From contig CM070723.1 in assembly GCA_036346275.1 (NCBI GenBank), forward strand, positions 52,964,743 through 53,028,742: a DNA stretch of 64,000 nt. Direction: 5' to 3'. The notes beneath the pieces were generated by a model that was given only the letters and a program-made list of their open reading frames with translations, did not search any database and had not been told where the DNA came from. This stretch comes from Otatea glauca. Taxonomy: Eukaryota; Streptophyta; Magnoliopsida; Poales; Poaceae. The first letter of the stretch is position 1; each line of letters starts with the position of its first letter. Made by a program: the position numbers and the translations under genes. Shown piece after piece: positions 42,042 to 52,476 of the stretch.

Positions 42042-43989
42042 GTGGATGACACACATAGCATTCAATATTTCTAGGCTTGCTTGCTCATATGTTTGGCATG
42101 CACCCACAATCGATGCTTCCTGACTGCAAAGTCTACAGTTTTTAAGTCTCGCAACAGTTATTTTTATGTGGAGGTCGTGCCTGTAAATTTGATATATTTA
42201 ATTGGAATTTATAAATTTATTTGATGAGAAATTCTAGGCCTTATAAAGAAATGATGCAATGGGTACACATAAACGAGCTAAATCAAAGAGGCACACAAAA
42301 AGAAAAAGAAAACACAAACTACTGAAACTAGACTTGAAGAACTTTTCCTCATATTCTCTAGCAAGCAAGGGTTCAAATATATTTCCCTTGCATAAAAAAT
42401 AGAACTAGAAATGACATTGCAATTTCATTGTTCTAAATAGCTTGCTACATTCCCATCCCTCTGTAGTCTGTATGAAGCCCAGGTATAAGTATGACTTCTA
42501 ATCAAGTAAGAAACACAGAACAAAGAGTAAGAAATCTGGGGTATCAGATCTAAAATAAACTTGCGACCTATCATTCTAAAAGCTATCTTAATGAAAAACT
42601 AAAATAATATATCGTACACTAATAAGAATTAAGAAGTTACCCTGCTGACCTGCTTGCCCTCGTCTTTTCTTGGATATAAAAGAACTCATCTTCAAGATAG
42701 AAAAAGGGTCCCATTCTCTGTAATGAGTTCCAACAAAAAAATACTGTCAAATGAGCAAAACTCAGAGATGATTCTCCATTTGTGTAAAAAAGATTAGTTT
42801 CAAACATACATTCATCAGTAGTCATTGATGAATAGAAAAAGAACTAGAAAAATAAAATTATCTACTGGTCCTCCCGAAAATCTATGGTCATCAGAAGTTT
42901 ATCTCTGAATGAAACCCATTCCTGCCTAATTACATCCTATTTATCCTGAAGTGATCTAGAAAAACTTTATCATATAAACATGAAAGAACAAACTTCATGA
43001 CAACCTCCGTATGTTCTTTGCTGTAGATTGACAATATACAGTTAACACCATCGCTTTCACAGGTTTTAGACTGTCATATCTTGTCTACTTTGTCTTCTCA
43101 ATGTTCATATGCTCATCAGATTCCCCTATGTGGTGTTCTTGTTATATGAAATCTCCTTGTCTTCCAGATATTAAGTTTAGACCATATAACTGGACAAGGT
43201 TCTGTCAAACTACACACAAATTGCAGACTGGTCAGTGAGACTGAGGGAAAGTGACTGCAGTGATGGCAAATGGAACCAAAGCTTAGCACGGCATGCATTT
43301 CTTGACACTTTCTAAAGGATTGGAACTTGTGGAAATGTGGATATTGGAAATCAGACAGAAAATTTTCATTGGCCAGAACTTATCTTCAGAGATACATTAG
43401 ATCATATCAGTTTTCTGCAGTTCACACTAATAGTTGACACTTTGATAGTACCATTGAATCTTACTGAGCACTTGGCTGGAAAGATGAGCTGAGAAAATCA
43501 ACTATGACAGTAAACAATGGAAATTTTTGTGTAGTTCACATTAGTTTTGACCAAGTAAGATATTTTTCATGGAAAGTTGAATCAAAAAGTTTTTAATTAA
43601 AGTAAAATACGTGATAAATGTCCCTTTTGTCCACAAAAAAAAACTCGCTTTCAAGTTTCAAAGAAGCAAGAACCAAGTGGGGCTACCATATTTGATTACT
43701 CTTGCAAACACTCAAAAAAAAATATTTCGTAAAAAAACCTTTCAAAGAAAATTTTAGGAAAATCAGCTGCGCCAACATGTGTTTGAAAAACATGTGTGAA
43801 AGAAATGTAGATGAAAAATACCAATTTGCAAGTCATGCCTACCTGGTTGGGTCAATTCCAAAAAAAAATTTAATAACAAACAGACTACTAGAGGTAGAGG
43901 GCAACTGCAAACCACTGTGCACAGCTAGATTACAAAACACTTTGTTCTTGCATCTTTCTTGAGTTGTCACAAGATACTCCTAGTCACCC
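42042..43989 (+). other. Region between LecRK-6 and LecRK-7
   Basis: AT-rich intergenic DNA of 1.9 kb. It contains the 3' flank of LecRK-6, which is similar to that of LecRK-5, and the class-B box at 43285-43320. Short frames are not conserved. No mobile element was recognised here, making this one of the cleanest gaps in the array. Confidence 0.5.
43285..43320 (+). promoter_or_regulatory. Class-B upstream box of LecRK-7
   Basis: It opens AGCACGGCATGCATTTC and ends ACTTTCTAAAGGAT, matching 13737-13766 (LecRK-2) and 55895-55924 (LecRK-9). Confidence 0.5.
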
Positions 43990-46008
43990 ATGCCTGACAA
44001 GAAACATAATCATTTCATTCTATGGCAATTCCTCTTCCTTGGCCTCAACCTTGCATCCTTCACCATTGCTGATGACCAGTTCGTCTACTCCGGCTTTGCC
44101 CAAGCTAACCTCAGCCTTGATGGAGCTGCAACCATCACACCAGATGGACTCCTTGAGCTAACAAATGGCACCTTTAACCTCAAAGGCCATGCATTATACC
44201 CAACACCTCTGCACTTGAGCAGGTCACCTAATGGCAATGTGCGGTCTTTTTCCGTCACCTTCATCTTCAGCATCCTCTCCGCCTACCTTGACAAGAGTGC
44301 CGATGGCATGGCCTTCTTCATCGCCACAAACAACAATTTCTCCAGTGCGTTGCCGGCCCAGTACTTAGGGCTCCTCAACGACCAGAACAACGGCAACACA
44401 AGCAACCATATCTTCGCGGTTGAGCTTGACACCATCCAAAACAGTGAGTTCCAGGACATCAACGACAACCATGTTGGCATCAACATCAATAGTCTCCACT
44501 CTGTGCAATCCCAGGAAGTTGGCTTCTATGATGACAAAAATGGTATGTTCAAGAACTTGATGCTCATTAGCCGTGAGGTTATGCAAGTGTGGGTGGAGTA
44601 TGATGGAGGGGCCACACAGGTTGATGTAACCTTGGCTCCCATCAAAATGGGCAAACCTGTAAGGCCACTAGTCTCAGCCATCTACAACCTCTCAACAGTG
44701 TTCACAGACACAGCATACATTGGCTTCTCATCCGCAACCGGCGTAATCAACTCAAGATATTGCGTTCTTGGCTGGAGCTTCAGCATGGGGAATACCGCTC
44801 CAGGAATTGACACCACCAAGCTGCCAAAGTTACCTCATGTTGGCCCAAGGCCTCGCTCAAAGGTCTTGAAGATTGTTCTACCAGCAGTCATTGCAACATT
44901 CATCTTTGTTGCCGGGACCATTGTCATTTTACTTGTGCGGAGGAAACTGGCATATGACGAGCTACGGGAAGATTGGGAGTTCGAGTTTGGGCCGCATAGA
45001 TTCTCGTACAAGGATTTGTTCCTTGCCACAGAAGGATTTAAGAATAAGAACATACTCGGTGCAGGAGGGTTTGGAAAGGTTTATAAAGGCATGCTTCCAA
45101 CGTCTAATTTGGAGGTTGCAGTGAAGAGGTTGTCACATGAGTCAAAGCAAGGAACAAAGGAGTTCATTACTGAGATTGTTAGCATTGGCCGCCTTCGACA
45201 CCGCAACCTTGTGCAATTACTTGGCTATTGCAGGCGAAAAGGTGAACTTCTTTTGGTCTATGACTACATGCCGAATGGTAGTCTTGACAAGTACCTATAT
45301 TGTGAACAGAACAAGCCCGTACTAGATTGGGCTAAGAGGTTTCATATCATCAAAGGAGTTGCATGTGGCTTGCTCTACCTCCATGAGAAGTGGGAAAAAG
45401 TTGTTATCCACCGAGATATCAAGGCCAGCAATGTGCTTCTTGATAGCGAATTGAACGGGAGGCTAGGGGACTTTGGCCTTGCAAAGTCGTACGATCATGG
45501 TACTGACCCAAAGACGACACATGTGGTTGGTACCATGGGTTACCTAGCCCCAGAATTGGTGCGTGCGGGCAAGGTGTCCGCTCTTACAGATGTGTTTGCC
45601 TTTGGCACATTCCTTCTTGAGGTCACCTGCGGGCAAAGGCCTGTCAAGAAGAATGCACAAGGCGACCGATTTATGTTGGTTGATTGGGTACTTGAGCATT
45701 GGCAGAAAGGATCAATGGTGGAGACAATAGACAAGAGGCTTCAAGGCGACTGCAACATAGATGAGACATGCCTGGCGCTAAAGCTTGGGCTCTTGTGCTC
45801 ACAACCATTTGCTAGCGCAAGGCCTAGTATGCATCAAGTCATGCAATACCTCAACGGCGACATGCCAATGCCAGATTTCACACCAACAGATATCAGCTTA
45901 AACATGCTAGCCTTGATGGAAAACAGGGGGTTCGACCCATCCCCTGTGTCATACCCACAGCTGATGACGAGCATTGGCACAATGTCAAGCCTCTCAGGAG
46001 GAAGATAA
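43990..46008 (+). CDS. LecRK-7: L-type lectin receptor-like kinase (class B)
   Basis: An intronless gene of 672 codons starting MPDKKHNHFILWQFLFLGLN, with the signal peptide core after residue 9. The lectin domain (DQFVYSGFAQ) has VELDTIQNSEFQDINDNHVG and keeps the sugar-loop Asp at 105 (SADGMAFF), so both canonical ligand-pocket residues are present. The following ATNNNF replaces the usual APSKNF. Kinase: GAGGFGKVYKG at 357, HRD at 474, DFG at 494, followed by LAKSYDHG where most copies have LARLYDHG. Class-B marks are present (RLRHRNL, HEKWEK, GTMGYLAPE, GKVSALTDV). It ends SSLSGGR. Of the nine, this copy and LecRK-5 are the best candidates for ordinary lectin-type sugar binding. Confidence 0.93.
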   Translation: MPDKKHNHFILWQFLFLGLNLASFTIADDQFVYSGFAQANLSLDGAATITPDGLLELTNGTFNLKGHALYPTPLHLSRSPNGNVRSFSVTFIFSILSAYLDKSADGMAFFIATNNNFSSALPAQYLGLLNDQNNGNTSNHIFAVELDTIQNSEFQDINDNHVGININSLHSVQSQEVGFYDDKNGMFKNLMLISREVMQVWVEYDGGATQVDVTLAPIKMGKPVRPLVSAIYNLSTVFTDTAYIGFSSATGVINSRYCVLGWSFSMGNTAPGIDTTKLPKLPHVGPRPRSKVLKIVLPAVIATFIFVAGTIVILLVRRKLAYDELREDWEFEFGPHRFSYKDLFLATEGFKNKNILGAGGFGKVYKGMLPTSNLEVAVKRLSHESKQGTKEFITEIVSIGRLRHRNLVQLLGYCRRKGELLLVYDYMPNGSLDKYLYCEQNKPVLDWAKRFHIIKGVACGLLYLHEKWEKVVIHRDIKASNVLLDSELNGRLGDFGLAKSYDHGTDPKTTHVVGTMGYLAPELVRAGKVSALTDVFAFGTFLLEVTCGQRPVKKNAQGDRFMLVDWVLEHWQKGSMVETIDKRLQGDCNIDETCLALKLGLLCSQPFASARPSMHQVMQYLNGDMPMPDFTPTDISLNMLALMENRGFDPSPVSYPQLMTSIGTMSSLSGGR

Positions 46009-46294
46009 AAAAGGTTCATAGCCCTTAGCATTGTTATGGGTGTATTCTTGTATATTTTTTATGGGGTGAACACCCATTGGGTATCTGAATATTAATGTGG
46101 AATGTGGGACATATGGTGTGTGTGTGTAAAATCATTCAGGTATCTGAATCCGATATCCAGTGGCAGAACCAGAAATCAGCAGCCATGGGGCGAGTTGTAA
46201 CTGTTACAACTAGGATCTAATAGCATTGTAATCAAATTTTGATCAGGTCGTAGCTTTCCATGTTAATTTAACGAGAGGTGCTTCTATAATTTTC

Positions 46295-46430
46295 TTTTTG
46301 GCAGATGCATAAGCGTTAAAACATGAATGAAAGGTTGATAATGATTACTTACCCTTTCGTTTGCTTCAAGATTTGTACAACTTGTATCGAGAGAAAAAGC
46401 ATCGAAGCATTTAACACGACCAGTTTAGAC
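46295..46430. repeat. Segment shared with 26845-26970
   Basis: See the matching segment upstream of LecRK-3. The order and direction of the shared words are the same on the plus strand. Confidence 0.6.
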
Positions 46431-47212
46431 AGATTTTGTGGTATGCGTGCGTCGGCTGACTTTAGAATTGCACATTTCACAGTAGGAATGAAATCGGGAG
46501 ACAAGAACATTAGGGCCATGGGAATATACCATCCTTGCTTCCTCGCTGCCGAGGAAGGCGTGGTCACCGCGAGCAGCACCGGCAGGGTGCTTGGTCGGCG
46601 GGCCGCCGCCTCTGCAGCGGCGGTCAGACCGCACGGCAAGAAAAGCCTCGGCCGTGCGTAGTGCGTCGAGCAGCTCCCAAGCGAACAGAGAACGGTGGGA
46701 GGTCGACGGGCGACGACGGGAGGTGAGCCACCCGCCGCCGGCAAAGCAGATGTGGCCGGCGGCGGGGTTGCTTTGCACGAGAGGAAGGAATTAGGTTTAC
46801 AGGGCCCATATAAGCCCATTAGTTTTCTGGAGATCCAGCCCATTACTTGAAGGTCAATACTACTTTTTTTTACGCCGCTATGATCGGTATTTCTCAATTC
46901 TCATCGCTTCGTTACGTGTAGGCGTTGTATGAGAGGTTTCTTCTATTCTATGATTGTGAAATGTACCATAATAATTCTTCTTTTACTTGTACCTTTTTAG
47001 CAGCTTAAGCTAGTCGATTAACGTTTTTTACGTGGAAATAGAGTATTCGGAGCCGTCCGTGTCTGTCCATGATAGTCTAGAGCAGAGAACTAATTTCAAT
47101 TGTCTACCGGTCTCAAGAAAAAAAGGAGTTTCCATTGTGTACCTCGAAATTCTCTAGAACAATCTAGAAAATCTTTTCAAAAGAAAACACTGATACATAT
47201 CTTCCTCTCAAA
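46431..47212. other. Intergenic with a GC-rich patch
   Basis: GC-rich DNA at 46490-46790 carries overlapping frames on both strands (up to 182 codons on the minus strand at 46349-46897). The products are low-complexity Ala/Pro/Arg-rich and not recognisable. It could be a relic 5' exon or a transposon fragment. No gene is called. Confidence 0.4.
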
Positions 47213-48361
47213 TCTATTATATATTAAAAGCACATGGCATGTCTTTTAGTGTTGCTAAGAAAAAATAAAATAAGCTAGAAATTCTCACAAAACATCGTTG
47301 GATGTTATTATCGAAAGAAAAACATCTACCCGTATATCTAGTAGATCCGAGTTATAAATTAAAAGAAAGTATATGCCAATTACAATAAAACATAGTATAT
47401 GCCAAGTACAATAAAACATAAAAAACTGGAATAAAAATAAAAAGAATTAGCCATTTTATTTTCACATGAACTCCAAATTAAAAACACATAAATAGCTAAA
47501 ATTTGAAATAAAAATTAGTAGTTGGATTAGTATATGAATTCTAACCTAAAACTAATATTCAAAATTAAATAAAAAAGCAATAATTAACAGCTTAAATTAG
47601 CCGTTAGATTTGTATACAAATTCTATTTCTAACCTAAAACTGAAATTCAAAATTAAGTAAAAAATAAAAGAAGAAAAAATAAAAATCAATTAGGGATTAT
47701 TTTTAAATTCCATAGTAAGTAAAAATAAATAAATTTGATTTTATTCAGAATTAAAATTCCAAAAATATGATAATCCTAGAAAAAAGAAATATGCTAATTT
47801 GAGAATAAAATAAAATATGTTAAGGAATTTGATTTGTATATATAAATTATTAAATATTATGTAATAAAAGTTGATGAAAGGTTTTTTTATAGCAGCTAAG
47901 AAAATATAGAATATGCTAAAAATTCTTAAAAGAAAAGGAAATATTTTGACCCTTTATTTGGTAGACATCCACGGAATGGAGGGATTAAGATGTTGATACA
48001 TTGACATGTATTCACTCGGTTTTACCGATATAAGCAATGTGATGTGTATTAAAAAAGTATTGAAAGAAAGAGACAAGCATTGCAATAATGAATTTAATAG
48101 ATGATGATGATATAAATGAAAAATATTTTGTTATGCTACATCTATTGTTTTGCTATGTAAGTATTTAGGAAAGAAAGTCTCAATCACATATGATAAGTAT
48201 TGGGAAACGGTGTGAGTATATTCTCTCCTATAATATACAATATTAAAATATGACAAATGAAGTTCTGCAACTATCTATTTTTTAAAAAGCAAAATCACAT
48301 ATACGTTGCAAAGTCATTTAAACATGCTTTAAGGATATGCACACGCAAGTGTACGGACTAG
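47213..48361 (+). mobile_element. Helitron, non-autonomous (1.15 kb)
   Basis: It starts TCTATTATATATTAAAAGCA after an A and ends GGACTAG before a T. Upstream of the end is a small hairpin (GCACAC GCAA GTGTAC, one mismatch in the stem). The interior is AT-rich and contains phrases in the opposite sense to the Helitron at 31785-34000, for example AAATTCAAAATTAAGTAAAA. No RepHel gene. Confidence 0.75.
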
Positions 48362-48418
48362 TTAATCAATATAGGTAGTACTTTTCCTCTAATCTTCCAA
48401 GCTCCAAACACATACTTA

Positions 48419-48511
48419 GCTTCAGAATCAATTGCTTATTTTAAGAAGAAAACTGCATAAGTATCTTCCTATGAAGTTAAACATGGAAAAGTAGCACTTT
48501 TCCTCTGATGT
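48419..48511 (+). repeat. Direct repeat flanking the TE nest (left copy)
   Basis: It begins GCTTCAGAATCAATTGCTT and includes GTATCTTCCT..GAAGT and AAAAGTAG.ACTTTT. The right copy is at 52056-52131. The two copies bracket 3.5 kb of mobile-element DNA. Confidence 0.65.
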
Positions 48512-48650
48512 TTCTTTTTATATACTAATTGAAGGTTAGCCCTCACGTTAATTAGAAAATGCTAAGAATTCCCACGTTAATCTAAAAAAAAGAAAAAATA
48601 CTAGAAAATCCCACATTATTCTAAAAAAGAGAGAAAATCTTAATAGTCCA
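48512..48650 (+). mobile_element. Helitron 5'-end fragment
   Basis: It starts TCTTTTTATATACTAATTGA and continues with AAGAATTCCCACGTTAATC and TACTAGAAAATCCCAC, similar to the early part of the Helitron at 47213 and to the minus strand below 52041. The insertion base before TC is not the usual A and no 3' end is assigned, so this is tentative. Confidence 0.4.
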
Positions 48651-48932
48651 ATCCCCTTATCATTTTTATCACGGCTTAGATCATTCATGGCCATGTTCGT
48701 ACACGTATAAATGTAAGAGTCCATGACAAGTAAGAAAAGGTGAGTAAGAGTACTACTTTTGTATGCATGGCTACATGTATCCGATTAAGAAAAAGAAAAA
48801 AAAACTAACATGCCTATGAGCTTGGCACACGTCAAAGCTAAAGATGAAAAAAAAGAAGCAACAAACTTAAGCATGCATATACCATACACAAAAAACTGAA
48901 TCCGTTCAAGATGAAATCTTAGCCAAACCATA

Positions 48933-51123
48933 TGTGAGACCCCGTTCTTACAAACAGGAACCTCCATGTGATTACTGTACTAGTCCCATGATCAGTGGCT
49001 AGCACTCACATGTTTACAACATTTATATCACAACTACAAGATATTAAACTGATAAGTATGTATTACAAGCGGAAATAATTATACAGAGTTTAAAATTTAC
49101 AAAGACTGAACAACGAAAAATAGAGAGTTAAAAAACTCCAAAAGCCTCGTGGTTTGCCCGCTAACCCTCAGGCAACTGACTTGGCAAACCTAGGAAAAAT
49201 CATCGTCAAACACCCCGTGCCCTGCGTTAAAGCAAGAATCATCTGGCACTTCGCAAGCTTCGTCCTCTGAAACAGCAGATGCAAGATTGAGTACATTGGT
49301 ACTCAGCAAGACTTATAGTGGTTGACAAATGCAATTAAGTAATCATGCAGGCTAAGCAAAGGCAGGTTAAAGGTTATTTTGCAGTTGCATAAACATTCAA
49401 AAGTATGAACATAATAGATTGAAACATCGCATTTTTAAATAGGCAATTGAAACATAAAGCAATAAGCAAATATTCAAGTCTTTCAACCCAGTCTACCCGA
49501 CTGTAAAAGATCCCCGGTGTCTGTCCTTTGACCTGAAAGCTAGTTGCAAGATTGGTTTCCTTCCCAAACCCATTTTCCAGAAAATACCAAAAACTCTAAC
49601 ATTGGAATGACTTCACCAAGTGTCATTGACCGTGGACGCGGCTAATCGATTAGATTTACACTCTGCAGAGGTGTACAACTTTACCCACAAGGAATGATCA
49701 ACCTCTTATGCCAGGCCAACTGACACACTTCCTTTGGTGTGCCGGCAAGGAGATCATACAGAGCCGTTACATTATTTAGACGTGGCTTTGAACTAGCCCG
49801 AGACGTTTGACCCTCGCCATGAAAACAGAAACACTCACCCAAGTCGTGGATCCATTTTCATCACACCCAACACCACATTTCTGTTCATGGCAAGGCGTAC
49901 AACGTTGCATTGGTATGTAGAAACCCCTACAAGCAAACCAAACCGGAATGCCTGTGCAATCTCCCGCCTTCCTTAGATGCAAAGCCACATTTAAACAACT
50001 TAATAGGCTAAGACCCGCCCATACAAGCTCTCGTGGTTGTACGAAATTCTTGGATCTATAGTGTCCCATTGCTCGGTCTTTAATCCGACACAAGCGATAC
50101 TCCACCCTACACTACGTGCAACTCCCTTTGCACCTCCGGCTATTGCCAATAATCGCCCGCGTCAAACCATAGTTTTATTTTGGGTTTTTAACCAAATACC
50201 GGCAACATTTTTCTAAATGAGGATCATACATTTGTTGAAAAGACTGAAAACGTACGATGAGTAGCTTAAGCAGGAATATTATGCTAACGGTTATACCCAA
50301 AATGACATTAAAGATGTCTAACTCAAACTAAGGTTTATAAGGTTCACATGATCATACAGATTGAGATAAACCATAATTTACAAGATTAACTACAGTTCTA
50401 ACCCAAATTAGCATTTCTAGTGGGAATTATTCGGATGCATAGTACATAGACAAAAACAACATAATGTAGGTAAATTATCAGGCTCGACATATTCAAGGGG
50501 GTGCTTGCCTTGCAACTCGCTGTCTAGGTCAGGATCTGGATCTGCGACAGAGTCGTCTTCTTCTTCGAGCACGTCGGATTCTACACGTCGATCAACCGGG
50601 AATATAGCAAATATTAAATTTCAATAAGGGCAAAAAGAAAACAGACAGTGAACTAAATAAAGATTAACTGCAGAAAACAGGGTAGTTTAGGGGTTGCATT
50701 GTAGGATTTCATGATTCAGGTGATCACATAAACACTTTGTTAAAGATTTTTAGGACATGAACAGATGTAGTTCTTTATTAGATTATCTATTCTTGAATTA
50801 CGAATTCAAGAGGCTAAAATTGTGAATTCTTATATTTTATAACTTCGAAATATAGATGCTAAAATTATCTAGTTTAAAGAAATTTAAAACATAAAATAAA
50901 GGGTTATGTACGAAAAGCACCTATCCCAGCGATGCATAAAGAAAAGGGGTTGATAAAATTAAGTTTACGAAGCTAGGTTACTAGATTTTGTTTCATGGAT
51001 TTAAGCCCACAAAAATCTATATTTCAACTGGCTGACCTCCTATGCATTTATATATACATATATAAATATATACATATACATATATATACATATATACATA
51101 TATACATATATATATATACATAC

Positions 51124-51166
<43 letters not shown>

Positions 51167-51600
51167 TATGTATGTATATGTGTGTGCACAATTGACACTT
51201 GGGTTACTTCACAAACTTAAAGGTAATTCAAATCAAGATTTTTCCTTAATCAAGTTTAAGCATTCTACTGATTCCCAAAAATTCAGAAAGTCAATTTCTT
51301 AATCATTTCATAATCCCCCATATAACTATACATATCTAATTTTTAATGTATTGAAAGCAAAGCTTAAATGGAAAGTAGTTCAAACATAAACGAAAATTAA
51401 ATATTTTTATATATTTGAGCCCCTGGAAACATGAGGATCCTAGAAAATTTAGTTTCATTAAATTCTAAGTTTGTTTGCAAATTTTTTGTATAGTGCATAT
51501 CTTTAGGCCTTTTATTCAAATTTGAATTTCAAAATTACCCAGAGATGGTTTTCAAAATATTTTTTTTCTCTTTTTTCTTAGCGACTCTCATGAGCGCTTA
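48933..51600 (-). mobile_element. Retroelement copy, 5'-truncated
   Basis: The right-hand part (about 51230-51570) is the reverse complement of 63570-63900 in the element starting at 61790. The left boundary TGTGAGACCCCG gives a minus-strand end CGGGGTCTCACA, consistent with TGT..ACA LTR termini. On the minus strand near 50520-50580 an acidic peptide (ESDVLEEEDDSVADPDPDLD) can be read, but no polymerase or gag domain is visible. The family is not named. The ORF at 49776-50105 is not recognisable. Confidence 0.5.
51045..51185. repeat. (TATACA)n / (TA)n compound microsatellite
   Basis: About 140 bp of TATACA, TACA and TA units within the retroelement copy. The ORF over it is an artefact. Confidence 0.95.
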
Positions 51601-51689
51601 ACCACGCATGAGATCCAGATGTATCGATCCGCCCCTACCATGCAAATTTTGTCTTTTATTTTGATTTTATACTACAAAGTAATATATAT

Positions 51690-52041
51690 ATATATATCTA
51701 CTCAATAGCATCTAATGGTCAATATGATGCATTTTTAATTAGGGTTCACCAGATTAAAGGCTAGATATTTTACTTTTTTGTGAGAATTTCTAGTCTATTT
51801 CTCAAAGATCCAATGGCAGTTATAAATAAAGCCCACTAAATTAAGGGCTAGATATTTTGCTTTTTTGTGGGAATTTTTAGTCTAACTCTTATGGGCTTTA
51901 TTTCTAGTCTATTTCTCAAAGATCCAATGACAATTGTAAATAAGACCCATAAGATTAAGGGCTAGATATTTTGCTTTTTTGTGGGAATTTCTAGTATATT
52001 TCTTTTTTTTTTACGACTCTCATGAGCTAATATATAATAGA
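51690..52041 (-). mobile_element. Helitron 5'-end region with three internal repeats
   Basis: On the minus strand from 52041 it reads TCTATTATATATTAGCTCAT, preceded by A, like the start of the Helitron at 47213. The interior contains three copies of GGCTAGATATTTTGCTTTTT (near 51759, 51846 and 51959), each followed by TGTGGGAATTTCTAGT-like words. The phrase GACTCTCATGAGC occurs both here and at 51583-51595, so the retroelement next to it probably cut or joined this Helitron. No 3' end was found. Confidence 0.55.
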
Positions 52042-52055
52042 TAGATGCGTGCTTC

Positions 52056-52131
52056 GCTTCAGAATCAATTGCTTGGGTATCTTCCTCTGAAGTAGACATA
52101 CAAAAGTAGGACTTTTGCACTTATCTTTCTT
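52056..52131 (+). repeat. Direct repeat flanking the TE nest (right copy)
   Basis: Partner of 48419-48511, shorter by an internal deletion of about 20 bp. Confidence 0.65.
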
Positions 52132-52476
52132 GTTGTTCTGTGTGTGTGTGTGTTTCAATCGGTCAATCTGAAGTGTTGATCCCTTTTTTGCTGTACGGTA
52201 TCAACGACTACTTGATGGCTTGATGCACGCTTCTTGCCGACGACGGCACAATACAGGAAGAAGTGCACCGATCAAACCCTCCGACAGCGACAGCGACAGC
52301 GAAAGCTCTTTCTTGCCTAGGCTAGCTGCACAGGACCACGTCAGTGCGTACAATCCAGTAGTAATTCCTTCTCTTCTACCTTCCCGGCACAGGCGTTTGC
52401 CGCTGCGGCAAACCCTGCACCCTGCATGCTCCACGTACGAAGCAGCGTGCGTGAGTAGTAACAAACAAAAACAACC
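52132..52476 (+). other. Upstream region of LecRK-8
   Basis: About 345 bp separate the repeat from the start codon. A short TG run lies at 52141-52153. The GC content rises toward the gene and frames on both strands appear, but none is supported as a gene. Confidence 0.45.

Noticed and set aside
46349..46897. 182-codon minus-strand ORF downstream of LecRK-7
   Set aside because: Low-complexity Ala/Pro/Arg-rich product in a GC-rich patch with competing frames on the other strand. Not convincing as a gene.
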